Shown here piece by piece: positions 16,368-27,000 of a stretch of DNA of 64,000 nucleotides (position 1 is the stretch's first letter; each line of letters begins with the position of its first letter). The DNA is from an uncultured Phascolarctobacterium sp. Lineage in GTDB: Bacteria > Bacillota > Negativicutes > Acidaminococcales > Acidaminococcaceae. The stretch covers positions 1 to 64,000 of the forward strand of contig UQXH01000008.1 in NCBI GenBank assembly GCA_900545025.1, given 5' to 3'. The notes below the pieces were generated by a model. The model had not been told where the DNA came from and did no database searches. It was given only the letters and a program-made list of their open reading frames with translations. The position numbers and the translations under genes are program-made.

Positions 16368-17695
16368 TTCTGCGCCTCCTTGGCATCTTCCACTTTACTT
16401 ACCATAATTTTATCAACACGTGCGCCATCCATATCTACAACTTCCATAGATAAACCAGAGCAGTTAACTTTATCGCCAGCCTTCGGAATATAGCCCAAAA
16501 TAGCAACGACCAGTCCACCTACTGTATTATAGGCCTCCTTAGTATGCTCAACCATATTTTCGTCCAGCTCAAAATACTCTATAAAATCATTAATGGACAA
16601 TAACCCGTCTACCAGCCAGCTATCAGCATCTCGCTGGACAATCTGCGGCTCGTTTTCTTCGTCAAAAGAAGGCACATCTCCCAAAATATGCTCCACTACA
16701 TCACGAAAAGTAACCATACCTGCCAAAGAGCCAAATTCGTCAACAACAAGCGCTACCTTGATACGCTCTTTTTTAAACATGTTCAGCAAGTTTTGTGTAC
16801 GCATATTTTCAGGTACATAAAGCGGCTGCTGTACAGCCTCCTTAACAGAATATTTATTATTTTTCAACCTTTGCAGCAGAAAACGCTTAGTATAAATAAC
16901 GCCAAGTACATGGTCAAGATCATCATCGGCCACTACAAAACAGGAGTATCTTTTTTCGGTAATCTGCGCCAGATGACTTTTTTCCTCATCTTTAATATCC
17001 AGCCAGCTGATTTTTGTACGCGGTGTCATTATTTCTCGTACTCTGAGGTCATCCAGCTCAAAGGTATTTTCAATAATCTTTTGTTCATCTGCATTGAAAA
17101 CACCGCTGGCTGTACCCTGTTTAATCAACAGTTTTACCTCATCCTCTGTAATTGGCGGCTCATTGCTTTCTTTACCCATCCCCAAAAGCTTCAGGATATA
17201 TTTGGTAGAATAGCTAAGCAACATTGTCAGCGGTTTAAAGACTCTGACGAGTATCTTAATCAAAGAAGCAAAACCAGTAACCATTTTTTCCGGCTCACTG
17301 ATAGCAATGCGTTTGGGAATCAGCTCACCCAAAATAATACTCAAATAAGTAACAGCCGCAACAACTAAACCGTACGCAAGCGGACCCGCATATTTATCAA
17401 GTACCGGTATATGATGGAACACTGCTGCTAAAGGCGCTGCCAAAGCCGCGCCACTGTATACACCAGTACCAATACCAACCAAGGTTATACCTATCTGCAC
17501 TGTAGACAAAAATTCTGTCGGGTCTTCAACTAATTTTAAAATATAGCCTGCTTTTTTGTTGCCGTCACTCAGCATTTGCTCCAAACGCGTCTTACGCGAA
17601 GAAACCAATGCCATCTCCAGCATGGATAAAATACCGTTTGCTCCTATGAGGATAAAAACAATAACTAATTCTTCAAGATACCCGAAAGGGTCCAT
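16364..17695 (-). CDS. CNNM/CorC-type membrane protein (hemolysin C family)
   Basis: A 443-residue inner-membrane protein of the DUF21-CBS-CorC_HlyC architecture (YhdP/YugS/TlyC group). The DUF21/CNNM membrane domain (about 1-190) has four hydrophobic segments with SGAALAAPLA and LSIILGELIPKRIA, the conserved ELIPK motif. Two CBS domains lie at about 205-330 (REIMTPRT, then VDEFGSLAGMVTFRDVVE) and the CorC_HlyC transporter-associated domain is at the C terminus. CNNM proteins act in Mg2+/Na+ or Co2+ homeostasis; the name hemolysin is historical. It is coupled to the EFR1 gene and follows a calcium-ATPase gene 26 bases away, so the three genes may be one operon. Confidence 0.92.
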   Translation of the reverse strand: MDPFGYLEELVIVFILIGANGILSMLEMALVSSRKTRLEQMLSDGNKKAGYILKLVEDPTEFLSTVQIGITLVGIGTGVYSGAALAAPLAAVFHHIPVLDKYAGPLAYGLVVAAVTYLSIILGELIPKRIAISEPEKMVTGFASLIKILVRVFKPLTMLLSYSTKYILKLLGMGKESNEPPITEDEVKLLIKQGTASGVFNADEQKIIENTFELDDLRVREIMTPRTKISWLDIKDEEKSHLAQITEKRYSCFVVADDDLDHVLGVIYTKRFLLQRLKNNKYSVKEAVQQPLYVPENMRTQNLLNMFKKERIKVALVVDEFGSLAGMVTFRDVVEHILGDVPSFDEENEPQIVQRDADSWLVDGLLSINDFIEYFELDENMVEHTKEAYNTVGGLVVAILGYIPKAGDKVNCSGLSMEVVDMDGARVDKIMVSKVEDAKEAQK

Positions 17696-17720
17696 AAAAT
17701 CACACTCACATTCTTTTTAT

Positions 17721-20366
17721 TTATTCGCTTAGATCTTTGCCGCCAAATAACTTGCATACACCCTTACGCAGCAAATCAACCACTATAATGGACAAAGCAA
17801 AAGCAACTACAACCAGCCATTCGCTGGCATTAAGCGGCGTAGTTCTCAAAATACGACCGCCAATGTAGGTAAGCAGCACCTGAATAGCAACAATCAGCGC
17901 CATAACATTAAGGAATCCCTTATTCAGGCTGATGTTTTCCAGCAAATTAAGTCCTGATACACGTACATTAAAGCCATTAGCTACAGCCATCAAAATATAT
18001 GCACAGAAGAAACCTGTATAAGTATAGATATGGTCAGGAGCATTGCGGAAAAGATGGTCTACCCAACTGCTCTTATAGAAAGCAACTGCCACAATAGTCA
18101 TATAAATACCGCCCAAACAAATCGTAGACAGCATTTTCTTGCTGACAATAGCCGCACCACGGTCTTTAGGACGTTCTGCCAAATATTTTTCCAGTGCAGG
18201 TTCACCACCGAAAGCAAGTGCTGCCAACGTATCCATAATCAGATTAATCCAGAGAATCTGTGTAATTGTCAGCGGCTTATCAATACCGATAAAGGGAGCA
18301 ATAAAGTTGATTGCTACCGCAGAAAAATTGATAGTCAGCTGGAATACAATAAATTTACAAATAGAATTGTAAATAGTGCGTCCATACAAAATTGCTTTCT
18401 TAATGCTGAGGAAATTATCATCAAGGATAACAATATCGCCTGCTTCTTTAGCAACCTCAGTACCGCTGCCCATAGCAAAGCCTACATCCGCTTTTTTGAG
18501 TGCCGGGGAATCATTAACACCATCACCAGTCATACCAACAACCAGATTTAGTTCCTGCGATAATCTTACCAGCCTGGATTTATCCATGGGCAAAGCCCTG
18601 GCAACTACACGCAGTTTAGGCAGATACAGTTTTACTTCTTCGTCACTGAGTTCAGCCAGCTCTGCAGAAGTCCAAACAAGTTCGTCAGGATGACGCAGCA
18701 GGCCTGCATCCTTGGCAATAGCTACAGCAGTTTCCTTGCGGTCGCCGGTAATCATAACAACCTGTACACCGGCACCTTGCACAGCTGCAATAGCTTCAAT
18801 AGCCTCCGGACGTACATCATCACGAATACCGACAATGCCAACCAAAGTCAGTCCATGCTCCGGCAGCTGTTCTTCTACCGCGCCTTCATAACTGCAGAGA
18901 GCCAGCATCCTGATTGCGTTACCTGCCAGCTGGATCATCCTTTTATCCAGTGCAGCCTTCATCTCTTCAGTCAGCTGCTGTCTGCATCCCTGTTCATCCC
19001 AATAATAATCAGTCTGCAGAATAAGCTTTTCCGGCGCGCCTTTTACCAGACAATAATTTTCTTGCTTACTCTGTACCATAGCCCAGGAATATTTATTAGC
19101 ACTATTAAATGGCACAAAATGTAAACGCTGCAGTTCTTCGCTCATACGGAAAGAGCCGATATATTTACTCAGCGCCATTTCCGTCATATTACCGCCAATG
19201 ATCTTACCGTCAGTTACAGAAGCAGAAGTATTCAGCACTACGTTTTGATAGGTAAGCTCTTTCAGCTTTTCCGGCAGCTGCGCAAAATCTGTCATTTCCT
19301 TCAGATCGCCGGTAATAAATCTTACTACCTCCAGCTTGCCTTTGGTAATTGTACCTGTCTTATCCGTAAACAACATGTTCAGACTTCCGGCAGTTTCAAT
19401 ACCTGCCAGCTTGCGTACCAAAACATTATCGTTCAGCATTTTACGCATGTTCAAGGAAGAAACAATGGCAATCATCAGCGGCAGTCCTTCAGGTACAGCC
19501 ATAACGATAATTATGATAGCTAAAATTACCGCCTGAACCAAATCACCTAAAACAGCTGTCATATTGCTCACATAAGCAGAAAAACCACCTGCAAGTACCA
19601 TCTTATGCAGCATAACAGCAACAGCAATCAAAATACCTCCGGCATAACCAAACTTACTGATGCTGTTAGCCAGACCTTTAAGCTTTAATTTCAACGGGCT
19701 GTCGCGTTCATCATCTTTGAGTTCCTGAGTAAGCTGTCCATAAACAGAAGAATCACCAATCTTGACCGCCTGCATAATACCATTGCCTTCCACAACTACA
19801 CTGCCGCGGAATAATTTATGCTCATCCAGAAAATCGATTTTTTCACCTTCCCAGGAAAAATCCGCAGGAGCAGGCAGTTTATGTGCTTCTTCGCTTTCAC
19901 CGTTTAAGGCAGCCTGGTCGAGCTTAATATCTCCTTCCAGCAAAATGCCGTCCACAGGCACTTTGTCACCTGCTTCTAAAATTACCGCATCACCGGTAAC
20001 AATATCGTCGATATGGATTTCTACCGGCTCACCATTACGCCATACTTTGCAGCGGATACGGCTGGCTTCTTCCTGCAGCTTTTGAAAGGCGTTCTCGTTA
20101 CTGTATTCGGAATAAGTTGCTACAAAAGTAGCCAGGATTATTGCCAGGAAAATACCTGCGGTCTCAATCCAGTCGCCGTGACCCATATAGACAAAAACGA
20201 CATTGACCAGTAAAGCAAAAATCAAGATGCGTATAATCGGGGCCTGAAAATTATCCCAGAGCTTATCCCAGAAAGTTTCTCTTGGCGGCTGGGATAAAGC
20301 GTTATTACCGTACTTTTTTAAAGCTTCATCAACCTGCTGATCATTAAGACCATATTTTTTCAACAT
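17721..20366 (-). CDS. calcium-translocating P-type ATPase, PMCA-like
   Basis: An 881-residue type II P-ATPase that exports Ca2+ from the cytoplasm. The phosphorylation site is D335 in DKTGT; the M4 motif is VPEGLP (about 291-296), and the hinge has TGDGVND. The M6 sequence WINLIMDTLAALAFG has Asn and Asp in the pattern of plasma-membrane type (IIB) pumps with one Ca2+ site. Ten membrane segments are expected. Three starts are possible; the ATG at 20366 follows GGGGAGG at five bases, and the upstream frame start at 20384 would overlap that site. Neighbours (CNNM protein) suggest divalent-cation homeostasis. Confidence 0.94.
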   Translation of the reverse strand: MLKKYGLNDQQVDEALKKYGNNALSQPPRETFWDKLWDNFQAPIIRILIFALLVNVVFVYMGHGDWIETAGIFLAIILATFVATYSEYSNENAFQKLQEEASRIRCKVWRNGEPVEIHIDDIVTGDAVILEAGDKVPVDGILLEGDIKLDQAALNGESEEAHKLPAPADFSWEGEKIDFLDEHKLFRGSVVVEGNGIMQAVKIGDSSVYGQLTQELKDDERDSPLKLKLKGLANSISKFGYAGGILIAVAVMLHKMVLAGGFSAYVSNMTAVLGDLVQAVILAIIIIVMAVPEGLPLMIAIVSSLNMRKMLNDNVLVRKLAGIETAGSLNMLFTDKTGTITKGKLEVVRFITGDLKEMTDFAQLPEKLKELTYQNVVLNTSASVTDGKIIGGNMTEMALSKYIGSFRMSEELQRLHFVPFNSANKYSWAMVQSKQENYCLVKGAPEKLILQTDYYWDEQGCRQQLTEEMKAALDKRMIQLAGNAIRMLALCSYEGAVEEQLPEHGLTLVGIVGIRDDVRPEAIEAIAAVQGAGVQVVMITGDRKETAVAIAKDAGLLRHPDELVWTSAELAELSDEEVKLYLPKLRVVARALPMDKSRLVRLSQELNLVVGMTGDGVNDSPALKKADVGFAMGSGTEVAKEAGDIVILDDNFLSIKKAILYGRTIYNSICKFIVFQLTINFSAVAINFIAPFIGIDKPLTITQILWINLIMDTLAALAFGGEPALEKYLAERPKDRGAAIVSKKMLSTICLGGIYMTIVAVAFYKSSWVDHLFRNAPDHIYTYTGFFCAYILMAVANGFNVRVSGLNLLENISLNKGFLNVMALIVAIQVLLTYIGGRILRTTPLNASEWLVVVAFALSIIVVDLLRKGVCKLFGGKDLSE

Positions 20367-20404
20367 GATACCTCCCCGGCACAAAAAATTAGTAATTATT
20401 AAAC

Positions 20405-20432
20405 AAAAGCTGTGCAGTTAATACTGCACAGC
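20405..20432 (-). terminator. terminator after the YbjN-like gene
   Basis: A 9-bp stem GCTGTGCAG/CTGCACAGC with a 6-base loop is followed on the minus strand by TTTTGTTTAAT. It begins nine bases after the stop codon of the gene at 20441. Confidence 0.85.
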
Positions 20433-20440
20433 CTGAGATT

Positions 20441-20875
20441 TTAATTTGCCCAGACAATCTTCATTATCTGCGGATATTCTTCAATAAGATGTTTCAATAC
20501 AACTTCGATAACGGCATTGATGATTCCGGGAACAAAGTCATCCTCAGTTGTAGGAATGCAGCTTTCGATAACAATGTCGCCGCTTTCGTTAACATAGTAT
20601 TTAAACACTTTATATTTTTCATTAAGATTATTCAAATGCTCCAGCACAGCAGTTCTGTTAGCTTCTTTTACCACGCCGGCAGCTACGCGTACCTGCAGCA
20701 TAGCATAGATACTGTCATCCAGAACAACCATAGTCGGCAGGTTTTGTCCGCTTACTTCCATAAAAGAACGGTACAAAACAGTATGCAATTCATTGCCGAT
20801 ATCCTGTGCATTGAAGCAGGTAATATTATGCTCTTTCATAAATGCATTAAATTTTTCAGCTTTTTTATTCATCAT
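20441..20875 (-). CDS. YbjN-like (T3SS chaperone fold) small protein
   Basis: A 144-residue soluble protein whose pattern (hydrophobic strands around FKYYVNESGDIVIESCIP, then a C-terminal helix IINAVIEVVLKHLIEEYPQIMK) resembles the YbjN/secretion-chaperone fold. The function is unknown; related domains bind partner proteins. No signal peptide and no cofactor motif. The start ATG follows AGGAAGGATA seven bases upstream. It is monocistronic with its own terminator, between the Ca2+ ATPase and the flavodiiron gene. The family assignment is by overall look and is not secure. Confidence 0.72.
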   Translation of the reverse strand: MMNKKAEKFNAFMKEHNITCFNAQDIGNELHTVLYRSFMEVSGQNLPTMVVLDDSIYAMLQVRVAAGVVKEANRTAVLEHLNNLNEKYKVFKYYVNESGDIVIESCIPTTEDDFVPGIINAVIEVVLKHLIEEYPQIMKIVWAN

Positions 20876-20960
20876 CCATTATCCTTCCTGTAACAGCTAA
20901 GATATATTGTTATCATATCATTGCCATATATATTTAGTCAAAATTAAACTAATTACTAAA

Positions 20961-22148
20961 CTATCTTTCACATTGACAATCAAGGTTCTGAGCAAATTCA
21001 TAGCCGAATTTCTCTGCCGTTTCCAGCTCTGCTGCCTGAGGTTTCCATTTGCAGGTATAACCATCAAACACGTTAAAGCCAGCTTTATTCAGAAATTCTT
21101 CCATATCCTTCTGTGCGCCGCCGGCCCAGCCAAAGGTACCAAAAGCAGCTGCTTTTTTCTGCATCGGCTTCAATCCCTTAACATAAGTCAGCAAAGCACC
21201 TACGGAAGGCAACATACCATAATTAAGTGTAGAAGAACCTACAAGGAATCCGGAGGCTGTAAATAATTCAGCAGCAATACTGCTGTTTTCTGTACAGCTT
21301 ACTTTAAACAGTTTTACTTCAACTCCTGCTTTAGCAACACCTTTGGCAATAGCACGCGCAATCTTTTCCGTACCGCCCCACATGCTGTCATAAGCTACAA
21401 CAATACTGCCATCTTTAACACCGCTGCCCCATTGCTGATACATATTTATAATATCATTCAGATGACTGCGCCAGATAACACCGTGAGAAGGAGCAATTAA
21501 ATCAAAGTCCAGTCCGCCCAGCTTGGCAATTGCCTTATCAATCAGCTTCGCATAAGGCCAAAGAATATTGGCAAAATATTTTTTAGCTTCATAATACAGA
21601 ATATCCAGTTCTACTTCATCATCAAAACGTTTGCTGGTAGCATAATGCTGCCCAAAAGCATCATTGGAAAACAGGATCTTATCATAAGCACTGTAAGTAG
21701 CCATACTGTCCGGCCAATGCAGCATAGGCATAGTAGCAAACTGCAAAGTACGTTTACCTAATTCCAGTGTATCGCCATCTTTAGCTACAATAAAATCAAA
21801 AATATCGCCGTAGTGCTGAATAGCTTCTGTCTTGCCCTGCATAGTTATAATAAATTTTGCCTTGGGGCACAGTTTTGCCAATATCGGCATAGCTCCGGAA
21901 TGATCCGGCTCCACATGATTAATAACAATATAATCAATTTGTGCAGGATCAATAACACTGCGGATATTGTTGATAAGTTCCTCCGCAAAAGGAGCCTTTA
22001 CAGTATCAATCAGGCAAATTTTTTCATCCATAATCAGATAGGAGTTATAAGTAGCGCCACGTTCCGTCTTATAGCCGTGAAAATCACGCACATCCCAGTC
22101 CTGAACACTCACATCATAAATATTTTCTTTAATTTGCAAGGGTAACAT
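20961..22148 (-). CDS. flavodiiron protein (A-type flavoprotein, FprA)
   Basis: A 395-residue flavodiiron protein that reduces oxygen (or nitric oxide) to water. The metallo-beta-lactamase domain has the diiron ligands H78, E80, D82, H83 in NHVEPDHSG, with further ligands in LHWPDS, SNDAFG and the later SHG. The C-terminal flavodoxin domain begins near residue 255 with the FMN loop YDSMWGGTEKIA and ends at WKPQAAEL. There is no rubredoxin or NADH-binding extension, so an external electron donor is needed. The start follows AAGGAGTG. This enzyme and the desulfoferrodoxin (2.4 kb) are typical oxygen defences in obligate anaerobes. Confidence 0.95.
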   Translation of the reverse strand: MLPLQIKENIYDVSVQDWDVRDFHGYKTERGATYNSYLIMDEKICLIDTVKAPFAEELINNIRSVIDPAQIDYIVINHVEPDHSGAMPILAKLCPKAKFIITMQGKTEAIQHYGDIFDFIVAKDGDTLELGKRTLQFATMPMLHWPDSMATYSAYDKILFSNDAFGQHYATSKRFDDEVELDILYYEAKKYFANILWPYAKLIDKAIAKLGGLDFDLIAPSHGVIWRSHLNDIINMYQQWGSGVKDGSIVVAYDSMWGGTEKIARAIAKGVAKAGVEVKLFKVSCTENSSIAAELFTASGFLVGSSTLNYGMLPSVGALLTYVKGLKPMQKKAAAFGTFGWAGGAQKDMEEFLNKAGFNVFDGYTCKWKPQAAELETAEKFGYEFAQNLDCQCER

Positions 22149-22225
22149 TCTTTCTCACTCCTTATACTATTCTTTAAGTATCATATCGCATTTTACCTGC
22201 TTTGTATAGCGCTTATAAGTAAAAC

Positions 22226-23950
22226 CTACATAGCACTCAAGCTCAGACTGCGCTGCTCCTTGTTCAATTTCAGCTGCAGGCTGTGATACTTATTTAAGGT
22301 ACTGCGATGACCAACGCTGACAATAGTAGTATCCGGCAATTTTTCTGCAGCCAACATATACATCTTGGCTTCTGTTTCTTCATCCAGGGCAGAAGTAGCT
22401 TCATCTAAAAACAACCACGCAGGCTGCTGCAGATGCGCTCTGACAAAAGCCAGCCGCTGCTGCTCTCCCACGGAAAGTACATGACTCCAGTCTGCTACTA
22501 TATCCAGCTTATCCTGCAAATAGCCAATCTGGCAAAGCTCCATCAAAGCAATAAGTTCGCTGTCACTAGCTTTTTTCCCACCCGGGTACAACAACGCCTC
22601 ACGCAAGGTACCCAGCGGCAAATACGGCTTTTGCGGAATAAACATCAGCTTATCCTGTGCAGGCATCCTGATTTTCCCCTCTACATAGGGCCAAATACCG
22701 GCAATAGCGCGCAGCAGCGTACTTTTACCGCTGCCGCTGACACCTTTTATAAGCACATTGCTGCCCGGATGCAGTACAAAGCTGATATTGCTCAAAAGCG
22801 GTGTCCCATCCGGCAAATTAACCTGCATATTTTCCGCTTCAACTTCCTGCGCCACTACAAAACGATCCAAATGGAATTTTTCGGCATCAGCAGAAACCTC
22901 ATGCATATGTCTGCCAAAAAAAGTCAGACGCATAACAACTGCCTGCCATTGAGCAATGCTGGTATACATATCAATAAAGTAGGACAAGGCACCCTGCACA
23001 TTGCCAAAAGCACTGGAAACCTGCATCAGTCCGCCTAAGGTAATTTCTTTGGCAAGATATCTGTTCATTGCAGCTACAAAAGGAAAAATAATTGCAATCT
23101 GGGAATAACCGGAATTAAGCCATACTAATTGCTTCTGCTTATTTACCAGCTTCCAGAAATTATCTAAAAGCAGCGAGAAACGCTCACGAAAAATGCCGCT
23201 CTCCTGTTTTTCACCTCTGTAAAAAGCAACGCTTTCAGCACTTTCACGCAAACGAATCATACTGAAACGAAAATCAGCTTCATAACGCTGTTGAATAAAA
23301 TTGAGCTTTACCAGTTTACGGCCTACCAAATGAGTAATGTAGGTACCAATAATTGAATACACCAGGGCAGCCCAGAAAAGATAACCTTCAATAGCCCATT
23401 CCTGCCCAAAAGCAGTAAAATGCAGTGTACCTGACAGCTTATATAAAATAAAGACGAAAGAAATAAAAGTACATAAAGACCTTAATATACCTACGCCAAA
23501 GCTCAGTGTCATTTCTACAAAGAGTCTGACATCCTCACTGATACGCTGGTCAGGGTTATCAGTATCCTTACCAAACATCTGCAGCTGATAATATGTCCTG
23601 TTCTTCATCCAGATATCCAAAAACTGTACTGTCATCCAGCGGCGCCAGTTAAGTATCAGTGTCTGCTGCAGATAATATGAATAAACAGACAAAATAATGT
23701 ATATTGCCGCCAATCCGGAAAATCTCAGTAAACCATCAAAGATTTTATCCGTCTGATAATTCTGCAAGGCATTATAAAAGCTGTTATTCCATTCATTAAG
23801 CAACACCAGCATATATACTATGCCAAGCGTTAAAGCAATAATAATGCCCAGCAAGCCAAAAGCCTTTACCTTTTCTTCGGAAGACCAATAGCTTTTCGTC
23901 AAATACCAGACATCTTTAAAAAATTGTTTAGTCAGCGTAAATTTATGCAA
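22226..23950 (-). CDS. SbmA/BacA-like ABC transporter (fused permease and ATPase)
   Basis: A 574-residue fused ABC protein. The N-terminal part (about 1-330) has six membrane segments and motifs of the SbmA/BacA family (e.g. NWRRWMT, NPDQRISEDV), known for peptide or bleomycin uptake and for vitamin B12 transport in mycobacterial relatives. The C-terminal ATPase has Walker A GVSGSGKST, the signature as LSVGEQQRLAFVRA and Walker B WLFLDEATSALDEE. YddA-like proteins match this architecture. The start codon is TTG at 23950 with AGGGGGG about seven bases upstream; no ATG is nearby. The substrate is not known. It stands alone. Confidence 0.9.
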   Translation of the reverse strand: MHKFTLTKQFFKDVWYLTKSYWSSEEKVKAFGLLGIIIALTLGIVYMLVLLNEWNNSFYNALQNYQTDKIFDGLLRFSGLAAIYIILSVYSYYLQQTLILNWRRWMTVQFLDIWMKNRTYYQLQMFGKDTDNPDQRISEDVRLFVEMTLSFGVGILRSLCTFISFVFILYKLSGTLHFTAFGQEWAIEGYLFWAALVYSIIGTYITHLVGRKLVKLNFIQQRYEADFRFSMIRLRESAESVAFYRGEKQESGIFRERFSLLLDNFWKLVNKQKQLVWLNSGYSQIAIIFPFVAAMNRYLAKEITLGGLMQVSSAFGNVQGALSYFIDMYTSIAQWQAVVMRLTFFGRHMHEVSADAEKFHLDRFVVAQEVEAENMQVNLPDGTPLLSNISFVLHPGSNVLIKGVSGSGKSTLLRAIAGIWPYVEGKIRMPAQDKLMFIPQKPYLPLGTLREALLYPGGKKASDSELIALMELCQIGYLQDKLDIVADWSHVLSVGEQQRLAFVRAHLQQPAWLFLDEATSALDEETEAKMYMLAAEKLPDTTIVSVGHRSTLNKYHSLQLKLNKEQRSLSLSAM

Positions 23951-24014
23951 ACTATTCCCCCCTCTATGTATCTTAATCTTTTTTATTATACAATATTAAT
24001 TACGATATTTGTGT

Positions 24015-24046
24015 AAAAAAAATGCTCTGCCGAAGCAGAGCATTTT
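24015..24046 (-). terminator. terminator of the RND pump operon
   Basis: A 12-bp stem AAAATGCTCTGC/GCAGAGCATTTT closes on a very stable UUCG tetraloop when read on the minus strand and ends in a run of T. It lies 12 bases after the RND stop codon. Confidence 0.92.
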
Positions 24047-24057
24047 ACTTATTAACC

Positions 24058-27000
24058 TTATTGCTGTTCTGATTGCTCAGTTTTTTTCTTCTTGCTGAAG
24101 AAACGTTCTACAACGACAAACAGTACCGGAATAAGGAATACACCCAACAAGGTGTTAATAAACATACCGCCAACAACAGCGTTACCCATGGAAACACGGG
24201 CACCTGCACCAGGGCCGGTAGCAACAGCCAGCGGAACGCAGCCAAGGATGAAAGCAAAGGACGTCATCAAGATAGGACGAAGACGTACACGAGCCGCTTC
24301 AATAGCAGCATGCACAACATCCATACCGTTTTCCATATTCATCTTAGCATATTCGACAATCAGAATCGCGTTCTTTGCAGCCAGACCAATCAAGGTAATC
24401 AGACCAATCTGCATGTATACGTCGTTATTCTGACCGCGCAGATACTGAGCCAGGAAGCAGCCAAATACTGCTGTCGGAACAGACAGCAATACTGCCAGAG
24501 GAATAGTCCAGCTTTCATAAAGTGCAGCCAGACACAGGAATACGAAAATCAGAGAAATAATAAAGATCTGAGTAGAACGACCGCCTGCCTCAACTTCGTC
24601 ACGGCTCTGGTCAACCCATTCATAAGTATAGGTTGTAGGCAATACTTCTGCAGCAACCTCTTCCAACGCAGCCATAGCCTGACCGGTGGAATAGCCATCT
24701 GCCGGGTCACCGGCAATCTTAATTGCACTGGTGCCATTATAGCGGGTCATGATAACAGAAGTATTTTCATTCTTCGCTTTTACCAGTGTATTCAGCGGCA
24801 CCATACCGCCTTCATTGCTGCGTACAAAGAAGAAACGCATATCGTCAGCACTGGTACGGTGAGAAGGATCAGCCTGCATAACTACTTTCCATACACGACC
24901 AAAGCTGTTAATATCGTTGACTTCAGTACCGCCAAGGAAAGCCTGTAAAGCAGTAAATACGCTGGATACAGGAACATTCAGAGATTCAGCTTTTTCACGG
25001 TCTACTTCAAACTGATAAGTAGGAGTATTGGTGTTTAACGTGGTATAAATCATACCAATTTCAGGACGCTGACGCGCTTTGGCAAGGAACTCATTAGCAC
25101 GGCTGCTCATAGTATTAACATCTTCACCGGCAAGGTTCATAATGTACATACTCAAGGTACCGGTACTGGAAGCACCAGGCAGAGAAGGCGGCTGGAAAGC
25201 CATAACAGATGCATCAGTCATCTGAGAACCTTCTTTTAAAATCAAAGGAATAACATCCTGAATAGTATTATCGCGCTTGTCAAAGTCTTCCATAGCAACA
25301 ACGGCAAGACCTGCACTTGCTTTTTGTGCATTAGACAGAATATCTACACCGCCTACGGTAAGAACGTTTTTAACACCGGGCAGTTTTCTCAGTCTGTCGT
25401 CCAACTCAGACAGAACCTGCTGAGTACGGTTAGCAGATGCACCTTCCGGCAAAGAAACTGCAATAGCACTCATGCCCTGGTCTTCGTTAGGTACAAAGCC
25501 AGTCGGTGTAGCCTTAGCCAAAGCGCCGATGCAGATAACCATAACCACGAGGCAGCACAGAATCAGCTTAGATTTGCGGATACATTTTTCAACATTAGTT
25601 ACATACTTGCCAAGTGTATTGGTAAACCATCTGTTGAAACCTGCAACCATTTTGCCGATAAAGCCTTTAGGAGCTTCTTCATCACCTTTTTTAACCAGCA
25701 GCAATGCGCACAATGCCGGAGTCAGGGACAACGCTACAATAGCGGAAAGCATCATGGAAACAGAAACGGTAATAGCAAACTGTTTATACAGCTCACCTAC
25801 AGTACCGCCGGTGAAAGCAACCGGAATAAATACCGCACTCAGTACGAAAGCAATAGCTACAACAGGACCAGAAACCTCATTCATAGCGCGATAGGTAGCT
25901 TCACGCGGAGACATACCATTATCCTGAATATGATGTTCAACTGCTTCAACAACGACAATCGCGTCATCGACAACAAGGCCGATAGCCAGAATCATAGCAA
26001 AAGCAGTCAGAGTATTGATTGTAAAACCAAGCAATACGAAGGAAGCAAGAGTGCCAACCAAAGATACAGGAACTGCAAGCAGCGGAATCATTGTTGCACG
26101 CCAGCTGCCTAAGAAGATAAATACTACAAAAATAACCAGTACCAATGCTTCGAAGAAAGTATGTGCAACCTTGCTCAAGGATTCAGTAATAAACTGGGTA
26201 TTATCCTGAACAACAATCAATTCCATATCACTGGGGAAACGAGTCTGAGCATCAGCCAATACTTCTCTGATATTTGCTACTGTTTCCAGAGAGTTAGCAT
26301 CAGATGTAAGAGAAACCGGGAAAATAACAGCGTCACCGCCATTCAGCTGACTGGAAACCAAATCGCTGCGGGCACCCGGCTTAATTTCAGCAATATCGCG
26401 TAATTTCAGATTATCGCCTTTGCTGGAACGAATAATAACATTACCAAATTCTTCCGGAGTATTCAAACGACCCTGAGCGCTGGCAGAGTAAGCTTTTTCC
26501 TGCTCTTCAGTAGTCGGACGGTTACCGATAGAACCTACAGGCGCCTGGATATTCTGGCTCTTGATAGCACTGGAAATATCGTCAACAGTAACTCCCAGCT
26601 GTGCCATTTTTTCAGGATTCAGCCAGATACGCATAGAATATTCAGGACCATATTCGTCAATCTTGGAAACACCTTTAACGCGTTTTACTGCGTCAATGAA
26701 GTTTGCGTCGGCATATGTTCTGAGGAACATAGAGTCATAAGTCTTATTAGGAGAATACAGACCAAAGTACATAATGGTCTCAGCAGATTCCTTGGAAGTA
26801 GTAATACCATAGCTGGTTACTTCACTAGGCATGGAGCTGTTAGCCTGAGATACACGGTTTTGTACTTCTACGGAACCAATGTCAGCATTTTTGTCCAGAT
26901 TAAACTGAACATTGAGTTTGTACTGACCGGAGCTGGTGCTGGTAGAAGTCATATCCAGCATGTTCTCTACGCCCATTACCTTTTGCTCGATTGCCTGTGC